DNA of 64,000 nt from Geosiphon pyriformis (taxonomy: Eukaryota; Glomeromycota; Glomeromycetes; Archaeosporales; Geosiphonaceae): positions 871,922-935,921 of the forward strand of contig JAAOMT010000602.1 in assembly GCA_016748015.1 (NCBI GenBank), in the 5' to 3' direction. Numbering within the stretch: the stretch's first letter is position 1; each line of letters begins with the position of its first letter. The position numbers were made by a program, and so were the translations under genes. This document shows positions 22,432 to 33,791 of this stretch, piece by piece. The notes under the pieces were generated by a model. It saw nothing but the letters and a program-made list of their open reading frames with translations. It was not told the DNA's origin and did not search any database.

Positions 22432-24480
22432 GTGGCAACCACACCAGACACAACAACTCTAAAGTATTATTAGTCAATTTACACTCACTGCAAGCAAAGA
22501 TTCAACATCCCAGACGAAATTGAAGTTGTCAAGAAATCAGTATACCAATACATTGAAAATTGCATTAACAATTATTTTTTTGGAAACTACAACATTTCAG
22601 AAATTAGAAGCAATCTCTACAATAATTTAGTGCACTATTCACAATTGGGAACAGAAGACCTGAACAGTAAAACACTTGCTACTTACTTCCAAGAACTTAA
22701 TTTTAATATTATTGAGTATTGTAAAGAAAAATACCCAGTACAGCCCAAATACTCTTTTAACTTTGAATCAGAAACAGAGACAAGCAACAAAGACAAACAA
22801 AAAGTGAAACAATACTCAAGAACCACTCCAAACACTCCAATACTACCAAAGACAACTGCCAAACACTTGCAAATACCTGAACAAGAAACCAGTGTCAAAT
22901 TACCACTTTCTATTACACCATTTTTAATTTCACTTGTTCAACCACAAACACCAAGTTCACTACTTAACCATTTCTCCAGACCAGAAGATTTTCAGTTACC
23001 TAGAAATTCTACTCAACAACAAGAACCAATATCAACAAATGCCAATATCATTGATTACTTACAGAAAAACGAAAATAATCATTCAGAAAGCTTGGAAAGT
23101 GAAGAAACTGAATCAAAACCAGAAGAAATCACAGAAAATAAAGAAAAAATGACAACTGCTTATATTGCAAAAATTCCAGAATTCACTGATAAAGACAATG
23201 ATACCAGTCCTCAAGAATGGTTCGACAAAGTTCAAAAAGCAGGAGATACAAATGGTTGGAATGCAACAAGAATGCTCAAAGCAATTCCATACTTTTTCCA
23301 AGGAATTGCAGAAGAATGGTTTGAAAACTTAGAAGAACCATTTGAGAACTGGCAAGCATTCAAAAATGCTTTCTTACAATAATTCACTGACAACAACATC
23401 TTTATCACTCTCCGCAATCGCTTTCACAATATCAAACAAGAAACATCTAAAACTGTTATGACCTATCTTGGAAGATTCAACAAACTTTTCAGATGAATTT
23501 GACAATTAGAAACCAATGACTACTATTCTAATGCTCAAATTCTAGATCAGTTTATAGCAGGATTAAAAGACAAACTAATTAAGAAAGTCCACCCACATGC
23601 TCTAGCAAACTTAGCAACTGTCATTAGACATGCAAAGAGCTATGAAATAGCAATAGAAGAAGCAAATCACACCAAGCTTGTAAACCTTGCAATTAGAGAA
23701 ACCAGCTTAGCAGCTGAAGAGAAAATAGACCAACTCACAAAAAAGGTTGAAAGCTACTTCACAAACCAACAACAACAACAACAACAACCACAAAGATATC
23801 AACCCCTACAATAATACAACCAAAACAATTTTGGATCACCATTCAACAACCAACTTCAAAATTGTTATTATTGTGGAATTCCAGGACACTGGAAACAAGA
23901 TTGCGGAAAACTACAAAAAGACCAACAAAACAGGAGTAATCAACATTACTCTTTACCACAACAATCTTATTACCAACCCCTATCACCAACTTATTATTCA
24001 CCAAGATCACAAATTCAAAACAGCTATTATCAACCAGCTCCACAACTAATTCAACAACAATATCAGCAATCTTTACCAATTCAGCAAATTCAGACACCAT
24101 CCACTCAACAATATCAAGTACCAGCCAGAAGATTGGTTCAACATAACCAATTTACACCTTAAAATCAATTCAGTAATAATAACACCAGAATCAACCCAAA
24201 CAACCAGTTGATTTCTCGAAATTCTGGTCAGCAAAGACCAAACCACTTTTACACACAACCAAGCTATTTAACAATGCCAGAAGAATCGGATTTTCAACAA
24301 ACTGCACTTTCTGAAAGTAGAAATGCAGCACTAAAATCAAATCTTTTCAATCATACCATTCCACCAGCTCAAATTGCCCAAAATACCAATCTGTCAAATA
24401 TATTTCTATTTGAATTTGAGGCAAATGAATCACCATTCTTGCTGAGTAATGCAGTGGTCAATGAATGGAAAGCAATTACT
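22432..24480 (+). pseudogene. Gypsy-B gag
   Basis: The gag precursor. The N-terminal domain corresponds to Gypsy-E (codons for FNIPD, YQYIEN, NYNISE); an early TAG lies near 22,480. The frame 22,630-23,382 is clean (250 codons). It holds a Pro/Gln-rich linker, an acidic ESEETESKPEEITENKE stretch and the capsid core (MTTAYIAKIPEFTDKDN, QEWFDKVQKAGDTNGW, AIPYFFQGIAEEWFENLEE). A TAA at 23,380 replaces a Gln. The CCHC knuckle CYYCGIPGHWKQDC lies at 23,863-23,904 and is intact. A Gln/Tyr/Pro-rich tail follows. The start is uncertain: the conserved block begins with GTG where ATG would be expected. Confidence 0.88.
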
Positions 24481-24830
24481 GCTATGTACACAGAAGCTAT
24501 AGTAGAAGGAAAATCTATTCACTTAATTCTAGATAGTGGATCTGCTGGAAATATTATCACTTATTAGCTGATGCAACAGCTCAAACAAAATGTAGACAGA
24601 CCAGCTTAAACAGTTATTGTCACAGCTGATGGTATAAAGAAGACTCCAGTAGAAAAAATTGATGATTTCTCCTTTACAATTGATGGAATTACCATTCTAG
24701 TTAAAGTTCTTGTTATGGATGCACCCCAATACCAAGCTCTAGTCAGAAATAATTGGCTTCTCAAGGCCAATGCAAACCTGAACTGGGAAACTTAAGAACT
24801 TAAAATCTCATACCAAAGACAATATATCAT
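24481..24830 (+). pseudogene. Gypsy-B aspartic protease
   Basis: Retropepsin-like domain in frame with gag (AMYTEAIVEGKSIHLILDSGSAGNIITY). The catalytic D-S-G is intact (Asp codon at 24,532-24,534). A TAG follows at ITY*LMQQL, and TVIVTADGIKK and VLVMDAPQYQALVRNNW follow in order. It is the best-preserved protease site in the window, but it is interrupted by stops at Gln codons. Confidence 0.85.
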
Positions 24831-25029
24831 AGTACTTGCAATCTGTGATACCTTTAACAAACAATCAAAAAAAGCTCCAGTATTTGAATTTGAGGAAGAG
24901 AAGGAAATGCCAATTACTAAAACTTACATGGCTCTTGGATTAACATCCAATTGGGCTGAAGAAACAAAACAAGAAATTTTTAAGGAAACAAGAAGATAGA
25001 AGAAGGTTCGGTATTCTACACTAGAACCA

Positions 25030-25675
25030 CGAAAAGAACCACCATACATTCCACTGAAATACAAAGATTGTAAAAAGAAGCTTTCATCTATGGGAGTCTG
25101 TATTTGTCCAAAAAAAGAATACGAAACTTGCACTTACTATTTCTGCAAGGCATGCCATAGAGAACGATTTGGATCCCCAAAAAGAAGTGGAAAATGGGAC
25201 AATACACCTTGTCTTACATGTAGAGATATATTACCAAAAGAATGCAACTGGATTGATGTTGTAATGAAAGGAGGAGTATGTGATCAAACCTGTCAATATG
25301 CTCTATCAATTTTGGAAAAAGTCAGAAGAGAAACACCATTTGATGCAGCATACAATAGTGCTCTCAATAAACTTTACCACTACCCTTATGATGCTGAAAT
25401 GATTTTTGACCTAGCAATGGCATTAATCAATAGAGCCACCCAAGAAAATGTCCACCAAATGAAAGAAGCTGAATACATTGAGTATACTATGGAATTAGCT
25501 GAATTTGATTATGAAAATAAAGTAGAAACCTATCACCAAATTACAAGCCACACATATCCAATTCAAGAAGCTCAAATTCAATAATTAGAGCAAATGAACA
25601 TTCAATTGTGTAAAAAATGCATCATGCCTTGTGATGACAAATGGTGTCCAGAATGCTATGCTCTTAGCATTCCTC
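25030..25675 (+). pseudogene. Gypsy-B Cys-rich modules around a helical segment
   Basis: Module 1 (about 25,066-25,300) has Cys pairs in CKKKLSSMGVCICP, CTYYFCKACHRERFG and DNTPCLTCRDILPKECNW, then GGVCDQTCQYAL: probably two treble-clef or ribbon-like zinc sites. A segment of about 75 predicted-helical residues follows (EKVRRETPFDAAYNSALNK, then MIFDLAMALINRATQE). Module 2 (25,600-25,665) reads CKKCIMPCDDKWCPEC. The frame 25,090-25,584 is clean and ends with a TAA at a Gln position before LEQMN. It lies between protease and dUTPase in every copy. Function is unknown; nucleic-acid binding is a guess from the Cys pattern. Confidence 0.7.
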
Positions 25676-25686
25676 TGCCAAAGGAA

Positions 25687-26220
25687 AATAATAAAAATAA
25701 AATCGAATTTGGAGTATCTGAACTGGTAAAAGAACTACTAACCACCTCTATCTATCTTCTTGAAAAGCAACCACCTCTACAACTTAAATATTTCGACAAT
25801 CATGGCCAAGAAATCAGACCAGAAAAAGCACACAAAATTGATGCTGGATATGACCTAAGATACCCAGGAAAAGATACTTTGGTTCTCTAACCAAAGTCTT
25901 TGACAAAAATCAATCTCAAAATCATTCTTGAAATTCCACCTGGAGCAATAATTCAAATTGTATCCAGATTATCATTGGCAAGCAAAGGAATCAATGTTAA
26001 AGGAGGAGTTATAGATGCAAGATATACTGGAGACATTACCATCATGTTACAAAATGAAACAGACAAACCATTCAGGATTAAACATGCTGAGAAAATTGCC
26101 CAAGCAATTTACCTATCCCTAATCAACATTTCAGAGTTACAATCAGTTAAAAACAGAGAACAATTGGAAAAAAATGAAAGAGAAACTCAAGGTTTTGGTT
26201 CAACTGGACAATTTACAGTT
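25687..26220 (+). pseudogene. Gypsy-B dUTPase domain
   Basis: Trimeric-type dUTPase, which hydrolyses dUTP and would limit uracil in cDNA. All five motifs are present in order: motif 1 IDAGYDLRYP (about 25,837-25,866), motif 2 VSRLSLASKGI (about 25,957-25,990; expected SRSSLA, one Ser is Leu), motif 3 GGVIDARYTGDI (about 26,002-26,037), motif 4 AEKIAQAIYL (about 26,086-26,115) and motif 5 TQGFGSTGQF (about 26,188-26,217). The only stop is a TAA at 25,888-25,890 (Gln in Gypsy-E). Gypsy-C shares this stop. The domain is fused in the pol frame upstream of RT. Confidence 0.85.
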
Positions 26221-27480
26221 TCAGTAAACATAGTTCTTAATACACAGAATGAATCTTACCAGATTCTTCAACTTCCCCAACCAATTACTATTTCACCTTT
26301 TGGTAAACATCACGAAATTTACACTTGCTCAAAACCCACCACTACCCAACAAATCTTTGAATCCAATAAACAAATTTGTTTAAAGCATGAAATCTTAATC
26401 CCAAACATTTATATTCCCAAAGAAATGAAAAAATTTTGAGTTATATTCTATAACTCCAATAATTACCCCATTGTTTTATTGAACAAACTAAAGATTGGAA
26501 TCATACACAGTAACATTTTTCAAGATGGAAATCTTCAAATTGTTTCTAATTTCATCGAAATTATAAGACATACACTATTTCCAAATCCAAACATTATTTT
26601 TACTACTGAAAACTACCACCTTTTGGAAGAAAAACTCTCTCAAATCAACATGAGTTCCTTGGAACCTCAACAACAAAGACAATTGAAACAATTAATAACT
26701 GAATTTGCAGATATATTTGCAAAAAACAACAATGACCTTGGAAAAACGGATATTGTTCAACACCAAATTTATACAGAAGATGCTCCACCAAAATGACAAC
26801 AAACCTATTGAGTTCCACCTGCTAGCCACCAATTTATTAGAGAAGAGGTCCAAAGAATGCTTAATAACAGATTAATTCAACCATCAAGAAGTCCATGGGC
26901 CTCACCAATAGTTCTTGTCAAAAAAAAAAACGGAAAAATCAGATTCTGTGTTGATTATCGACAATTAAATAGTGTCACAATTGGAGATGCCTACCCTTTC
27001 CCAAGAATTGATGACATGTTAGATGCTTTAGGAAAAGCCAAGTTCTTCTCAACTTTAGACTTGGAAAGTGGATACTGGCAAGTCGAAATGGACCTAAAAG
27101 ATAGACCCAAAACAGCATTTACCACCTAAGGAGGAAACTATGAGTTCAATATTATGCCTTTTAAACTCTGCAATGCACCAGCAACATTCCAACAACTCAT
27201 GGATGTTGTATATGAAGGACTCTTATGGCAATCAGTAGTTGTTTACCTTGATAACACTAATGTGTACTCACCAAGCTTTGAAGTCTATCTTATTCACCTG
27301 CGAGAAGTTTTTCAATGATTACAGAAAGCAGGATTGAAGTTGAATATTGAGAAATGTCACTTTAGAAAAACAAGCTTAATCTTTCTTGGACACATAGTTA
27401 GCAAAGATGGAGTCAAACCAAATCCTGAAACAATTAGTGCTGTCAAAAACTTTCAAACTCCCAAAAATACCACAGAACTA
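26221..27480 (+). pseudogene. Gypsy-B reverse transcriptase
   Basis: A linker (LIPNIYIPKEMKKF, FYNSNNYPIVLLNKLKIGII) leads to FADIFAKNNNDLGKTDIVQH and then the RT. Core motifs are RFCVDYRQLNSVT (about 26,943-26,980), FFSTLDLESGYWQVEM (motif A Asp kept), FKLCNAPATFQQLM and YLDN at 27,244-27,255 where YLDD is expected. Connection motifs are LKLNIEKCHFRKTSLIFLGH and GVKPNPETISAVKNFQTP. Four stops at Gln/Trp codons interrupt it. The fingers/palm order is standard Ty3/Gypsy. Confidence 0.9.
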
Positions 27481-28053
27481 AAAGAATTTGTAGAATTAGC
27501 CTTCTACTATCAGAAATTCATAAAGAGATTCTCAGAAATTGTCAAACCACTTAATTATTTTACCAACAAAAATGTGCCATACAAATGGACAGAAGAACAA
27601 CAAAAAGCTTTTGAAACCCTCAAAACAAGATTAACAACAGCCCCAGTTCTTGTTTACCCAAACTTCAACAAACAATTCCAACTAGCCACTAATGCTTCAC
27701 ACATAGCTTTTAGTGCCATCCTATCACAATTGGATGAAAATGGCCAGAAACAAGTCATTGTCTATGCTAGTAGAACACTCAAGCCAACAGAACTCAAATA
27801 TGGCTCAACAGAACTAGAAGCTGCCACAGTCATTTGGGCTCTCAAACACTTTTAACAATACCTAAAGAATAGAAAAGAGTTTGACATAATAACTGACAAT
27901 ATTGGCCTCAAAGACTCAATAAAAAAAAACTGAACAAAGTGCCAAACAGTTTCGATGGAATGACTTCCTAGCAGACTACAGATATATTGTACACCACAAA
28001 CCAGAAAAACTATATATCAATGTTGATAGCCTCTTAAAAATAAAACAAGATTA
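27481..28053 (+). pseudogene. Gypsy-B RNase H
   Basis: YKWTEEQQKAFETLKTRLTT is followed by FQLATNASHIAFSAILSQL. The first catalytic Asp (expected ATDAS) is Asn and the Gly of FGA is Ser. VIVYASRTLKPTELKYG and ELEAATVIWALKHF follow, then a TAA at a Gln codon. A frameshift near 27,918 disrupts the C-terminal part (DNIGLKDSIKKN). YIVHHKPEKLYINVDSL marks its end. Confidence 0.85.
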
Positions 28054-28111
28054 ATACCAACAACAATTTTACTACAACTTATCAACCTACCAACAAAATA
28101 ACCAAACAAAA

Positions 28112-29496
28112 ATGGATCCCAGAAATTACAGCAATCTTAAAAATTATTTGAAAATTCTTACCATGCCAGAAAACTGGTCTCCAAATGAAAACATTGTTTA
28201 CAACACCAATCAAAACAATATTTTATACACTACAACAGAATTTATTACAAAAATCATAAAAACCCAAACCAACTATTCAGACTAATACAAGAAAATGAAA
28301 AAAAAACAATTCTATACAACATGTACACAGATCCTTCTTCAGCACATTTGGGAAGAGATGGAACAATTCAAAGAACTCTTGAACATTATTTTTGGCCTCA
28401 AATGCAAAAAGACATTTGACAATATATAGAATCTTATGATAGTTGTCAAAGAAGAGAAGAAATTCACCCCACAGAACTTTTAAATCCAATCAAAGTTGGA
28501 CAATTTTTTGACAGAGTTGGAATTGATTTAGTCGGACCATTACCCATCACAACCCAAGGAAATTGTTATATTGCAGTTGCAGTAGATTATTTTACCAAAT
28601 GGCCTGAAGCTAAAGCCATTCAAAAAGCAGATGCAAAATTAGTAGCAAATTTCATCTATGAAGACATTATTTGTAGACATAGATGCCCAATTGAACTCTT
28701 ATCTGATCAAAGAACACATTTTGTGAACAACTTAATACATGAAATTTGTGAACAATTTAATGTCAAAAGATCTCTATCATTACTTTATTATCCTCAAACA
28801 AATGAATTTGTAGAACGTTTCAACAGAACATTGTGTGAATCTCTAGCCAAAGTCTTAACAGACTTTGAACAGGAATGGAATATCTTTATTCCATTAGTGT
28901 TACTAGCATACAGAACACTAAAACAAAATACTACAAAACACACACCATTTGATTTAACTTATGGAAGGACAGCAACATTACCAATTAATTTCACAGTAGA
29001 AACATACCCTGTGCAACCAATTAATAAAGAAAACTTTCAAGAAACACTCCAAAAAAGAGCCTACACTCTTCTTAGTACACTAGAAGGAAAAAGAAAAATA
29101 GCAGCAACTCATATTGAACATTTCCAAGCTCAACAAAAAGAAAGACATGACAATAAACTACCACTTATAACCAACAAATTTAAAATTGGAAATAAAGTTC
29201 TCTTAGACAGAACTAAGACTGAAAAACAATGGAGTGGAAAATTTGAAAACAAATAGGATGGACCATTTTATATTCACGAAATTCTAGGCAATGGATCATA
29301 CAAGTTAAGACTTAATAACAAAGTACTAGCAAAAGTTGCACATAGAGATAGATTGAAACACTATTATTTCAGAAACAATCCTGAACTATTAATTCCACAA
29401 ATTGATACACATTCCTCTTTAATTAATTCTGAAAATATTCCCCAAAATTTAGAACCAATAATTATAATAAAACAACAACCAAACTTAAATACTTAA
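28112..29496 (+). pseudogene. Gypsy-B integrase
   Basis: The zinc-binding HHCC domain at about 28,340-28,460 reads AHLGRDGTIQRTLEHYFW...YDSCQRR; the first Cys is Tyr. DDE catalytic residues are present: Asp in VAVDYFTKWPEA (28,585-28,587), Asp in LLSDQRTHFVNN (about 28,704) and Glu in EFVERFNRTL (28,813-28,815). The stretch 28,723-29,256 is clean. A GPY/F-type C-terminal module reads DGPFYIHEILGNGSYKLR (about 29,258-29,311), preceded by a TAG at a Trp codon. No chromodomain is visible. It would insert cDNA with 4-bp staggered cuts, as the target duplications show. Confidence 0.88.
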
Positions 29497-29637
29497 TTCA
29501 ACATAATCTTTTAATAACACACAAAAGACAAAAATAATAAATAATTACAAAACACCCAAAACCCAAAAACAAATAAAACCCCAGACCCAAAAATATTTTT
29601 TTTTATTCTTCCTTTTTATTAATTAGTCAATTTTATC

Positions 29638-30345
29638 ATGATTATTCCTCGAAATATTCAACAAATATCCCAAAAATTAATGTTAGCCTTGAAAACACTT
29701 CCTGACTTATCCATAACAATTAATGGAAGTTAAATTAATTACATTCAAAAAGAAACCACAGCCCCAGTAATAAATAATTCTCAGAACTACCACCCTTATA
29801 GAAGAAAAACAAGAAGTCACTCTGAGAATAGGTTACCAGAACTTTTGAAACAGACATTAAAAGAAAACTTTTTATCTGCCTCTATTGACATTTTACCAAA
29901 TGCCACAACACAACAAAAACTTCTACTATTACTTAATGAACAGAACAATTAACATACTCTCATATTTAAATATTTCTGCATTGGAAAAACACTTTATAAA
30001 TGAAAACTAAAACTTGAAGCAACAAATACCACCCCAGAAGCCATATAAAAACAAATTCACAATGAATTCAAGACAGCAGCTGGATCAACAAACACTCGCT
30101 ACAAACTTAGAGCAGCTCTTAGACTCTATAATTTGTTTAATACTTGTGAAAACGTCTTACAAAGCCCAATACTTTAACCATTGAAAATACAATACATTGA
30201 AAAGCTCACAAAACTGAAATTTCAACAATTTTCAGAGCAAATCACTTCAATCATCTTGGATTACTATCTTGCCATTACAGATAGTGCTTGGATTTTGACA
30301 GAACTCAGTCTTGAGGAAGAAGTTATGTTACCAATAGAATTTTAG
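29638..30345 (+). pseudogene. Gypsy-B ORF3 (unknown)
   Basis: Starts at ATG 29,638 about 140 bp after the integrase stop and ends at TAG 30,343-30,345, which is 20 nt inside the 3' LTR. Content parallels the intact Gypsy-E copy (ALKTLPDLSITINGS, YRRKTRSHSENRLPELLKQ, YKLRAALRLYNLFNTCENVL, LKFQQFSEQITSIILDYYL). In-frame stops occur at several Gln/Trp positions. It is basic and probably mostly helical, with no transmembrane segment, so it does not look like an envelope protein. No domain recognised. Confidence 0.7.
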
Positions 30346-31302
30346 CTATTAATTAGCATGAAATTATCCTTATAATTCCTATCATTAATTAACATATTAA
30401 TATCAATTCAAATTATTACTTATTATTTAATCAATTTATCACATATCACAATTTAATTAATAATCCAATTAATACAACAGAAAGTAAGATAATCAAATTA
30501 CACAATACCCTGAACTTTGTAACATTCTAAAATTCACCGAAATTTACAGAAATTCACTGAAATTTATATGAAATTTGCCAAAATTTATAGAAATTTGCCG
30601 AAATTATGAATAGTTCACCCAAATTAATCAATAGTTCAGTGAAATAACTTGTAGTTTATCAAAATGTATCTTTAGTTCACCAAAATTTGAGCAAAGAGAA
30701 AAAGTGCAAGTTTATAGACTAGTACTACAACAAGTTGTATCTTACTTTAGATTTATCACTTAAAACCATTTCTACATACACAAAAAAAAATAAATATCAA
30801 ATAAATCAAAAAACCAAATTCTTTAATTATTGCACTTGGAAAATCCCCAAAACCCAACTAATGTTTTGAAATTGATTAGCTACCAATTTCAGTAAACTGT
30901 TAGTAACTTCAGGTCTGGATAGAAAACGTTTCCCTTAACAGAATTCTATTTCTTTTACATTTTTTTTATTTTCTTGTATTTTTTTATTACAATTATTAAG
31001 GTAGCCTACAGACAAGATTTCTGTAGAAGAGTTGACTTTCACAGCAAAGTAACTACACATTTTTAGTGAGCTTCCAGACAAGCAATTTCTGGGAAAGAGT
31101 TGACATTTACTACAACGTAACTACATAAAGTAACTGGCACAGAATTGGCTATTCCACTTATAAGCCCAGCAATTCAAATTATAGAAGATAATTTGAAGAT
31201 AAATTCAGTTACTGGAGGTCCAACTACTTCTAGAAAACGTGAATTTACAACAAACAAACATTAACAACATTTAAGAAAAGAGACCAAAAACCTCTAGTAA
31301 CA
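30326..31302 (+). repeat. Gypsy-B 3' LTR (family II)
   Basis: A 977-bp LTR, TGTTACCAATAGAATTTTAG to CTCTAGTAACA, preceded by a purine run (GAGGAAGAAG, about 30,313-30,322) that is the likely polypurine tract. It is followed by the GCAT duplication and LINE-iii ORF2. Confidence 0.93.
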
Positions 31303-33791
31303 GCATCAAGAAAGTACATGTAAGTACAGGATCAATTCTCACTTTATTTCCAAAAGTAGTCACACAGAATCTCAAGCCAGTATTTTTTTTTTCTTTGCTA
31401 TTGGTGCTTTCATTGGCAATACAATTTGGGTTAATAGTAATTAGAGTGCTACTCAACACATTCTTGATGTTGCTAGTGAGTTTTTCTGGATTAATAACAT
31501 TTTTATTAACAATAATAAAACAGTGGCCATTTTCATTAACAGCAGAATCAGCAATCCTTCTCTTCTTATTAGTAGTGTGCCCATCTTTATTACCAAAAAG
31601 GGGGAGTCTCATTAGTATTTGGGTATTTTTTTTCAACTGAGGGTCTTTCAAAGCCTAGTTTAGCTAAGATGCATTCAGATGTTTGTTTTTTTACCAATCT
31701 GGTTTTGAAAAAAGCTGTAACAGATAAGCAGTTCTTGTATTTAGTGTTAGTGGTTTTCTATCCTATTGTCAGTTACAAAACTCAGTTTAACTTTGTTCCT
31801 GTTGGTGTGTGCAATAAGTAGGATGCTCTAATTCATAAAAGCTTGAAACTTAAGTCTAGTCTGTCTCTCAACTTTTCTGGTGATATGTTATATTACATCT
31901 CATTTTATGGTCTAAAGTCCTTCTTGCAAATTCAATTTAAAAGTAAGATTGCTTCACTTGTAAGTCTTGTAAACTCTGGTGGGGTTTTGGGTTGCTTGTT
32001 CTCTCACCAGTCACATGACTTGCAGGTTCAATGTTGGTGCCCTGTTTATCTATTGGTTTCTCTTGTTTGTACTTATATCAATGTCTCTAATAATTTTCTG
32101 GCGGACTTGGTTCATATTCTTCTTAATTGTAATTTATCTCTGAGTGGCCCTTTGGCCAATTCTTTTCAGTTATGTGATGGAGTGCCCATGTTAGTTGTTT
32201 TGGATAAGTCAAAGTTTGTCAAGTTTCTCTTTTCTTTTTGGCAATATGGTATTGCTTTTGTGAATCAACTTTGTGATCATCATGGTGCTGTTTTTGATTG
32301 GTACATCTTTAAGCAGTGGAAAAGATTGGACCTACGTAGTTCTGTTCTGGAGTGGTTCAAGCTGTCCACTACATTTCTCAATGATGTAATCTTGTCTCTG
32401 ACTTATTCCTTGGCTGTGTATGATGGTAGTTCTTCAGACATTCTTGGGTCTAGTGACTTTGTGTCTGTTTGTGATCATTTTTTGCAGGTTGATAATGGCA
32501 TTTTATTTGTGTACACAGATAGATCCTTGAAGAATCTGGGCACAGCTAGCTGTAGAGCTGGTGCTGTCACCTTTTTTGAGAACATTGGTTTGGGTTTGAG
32601 TGTTGGTGTGTTAGATTTGATGTCTTCTACTTTGGCTAAGTTACAAGCTATTGCTTTGGCTTTAGAGTGTGTTCTCTTATCTAGTTCTATTAACCTGTTT
32701 TTGGATAGTCAATCTGCTTTAGATGCTTACAAGTCAGAACTGGGTCTGATGTGTTCTGATTTTTGTAATCAGTGTTGGGTTGAGTGTCAACATATCGTTA
32801 ATGTTATTTGTAATAAGAATTTGAGGGTTAGTTGGCACAAGGTAAAAGGCCATTCTGGTGTTTTGGAAAATGAACATGCTGACATAATTACTGGTGCTGC
32901 CTTTCTTTTGGGCTGGTGTTTTCCTTCTCACTTGGATGAACATTTTATTGTGTCTGATTATAGTATAGTTTCTGGCAATTCTAGGCACTTTGTTTGTGAT
33001 ATCTATTGTTCCATTTGTCATATATGTTGAGAGATTGGTTCTGATTCGAGGTTTTTGGAGGGTGGTTTGCTTTCTGATGTTGATTAGATCCACCTCTTAT
33101 TGATATGGCATTCTAATTTGCACATGGCTACTGGTTTTACTAGCCGATCCTCAGCTAATGCACACACGTACTTTATGAAAGCTTTATATTATTGCTTGCC
33201 CATTGCCATTTGAAAACATCTTTATAGTAGACTGTATTTCAGTATGTTGTGCTTGTATTGTGATAAAGTGGAGGTGTCAGATTATGCATTTTCTTGTAAG
33301 GTTAACAAATTTGCCTGCTATCAGTTATTGGACTCCTACGTGAATTCTTAGAAAACACTTTTGGGCTTTGCTCATTTTTCTTCATGTGTTTTGCAGTTGT
33401 TATTGTCCTGTTCTTTTGATTTTTCTGTATCTATGGCTCTTTTCAAGGGTTTTGTTTTTGATGATTGATTCTGCAAAGCTGTTTCCATTTTCCACAATCC
33501 TAAAATTGCTAGTGTAGAGGTTGTTAAATTTGTGTGCTCTTTCAGTATGGTTTTTAGGAATAATATCTGATTAGTTTGCACTAAACACCACACCTATATG
33601 AAAAAGAATGATTTAATTCTTCTTAATGGTTCAACACTTGTTCCAGTTTCTGGTTTGGCTTCAGGGTTTTCTGCTGGTGTATTAAAACTGTTTGGCATTA
33701 TTGATGCTTTTGGTATGTATTTTGGTTTTTACAAATCTTGTTCATTTTTTTCAGGTGTTAGTGGCTTAGTGTCAATTCATATAGCTGCATA
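31303..33791 (+). pseudogene. LINE-iii ORF2, C-terminal RT, RNase H and zinc motif
   Basis: Continues the RT from 21,409. The active-site box expected as FVDD reads FIGN at about 31,415 (AFIGNTIWV), and ATQHILDVASEFF and KKGESH.YLG follow. The longest clean frame is 31,843-33,030 (395 codons), with the thumb region and an RNase HI domain: YTDRSLKNLG (Asp), LAKLQAIALALE (the first Glu of AELQ is Lys), NLFLDSQSALDA (Asp), KVKGHSGVLENEHAD (His and Asp). A C-terminal zinc motif CLYCDKVEVSDYAFSC near 33,247-33,295 has lost its His to Tyr. The frame ends at TAG 33,789-33,791. RNase H is an accessory domain found in several LINE clades. Confidence 0.88.

Larger units (their letters stand above)
21410..31302 (+). 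mobile_element. Gypsy-B, family II Ty3/Gypsy retrotransposon with dUTPase
   Basis: A complete element of 9,893 bp with two LTRs of 977 bp each and the 4-bp target duplication GCAT at 21,406-21,409 and 31,303-31,306. Excising it restores LINE-iii ORF2 (CEVKH continuing into QES.CKYRINSHFISK). The gene order is gag, protease, Cys modules, dUTPase, RT, RNase H, integrase, ORF3. It is moderately decayed, with stops mostly at Gln or Trp codons. It is the best complete reference copy in the window and was used to position the breaks in copies C and E. Confidence 0.93.

Noticed and set aside
23760-23800. CAA repeats as a microsatellite
   Set aside because: They encode the poly-Gln stretch before the gag knuckle and recur in each family II copy.
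31395-31640. Leu/Phe-rich 81-codon frame
   Set aside because: It is an out-of-frame reading of the LINE-iii RT; the real frame gives AFIGNTIWV and ATQHILDVASEFF.
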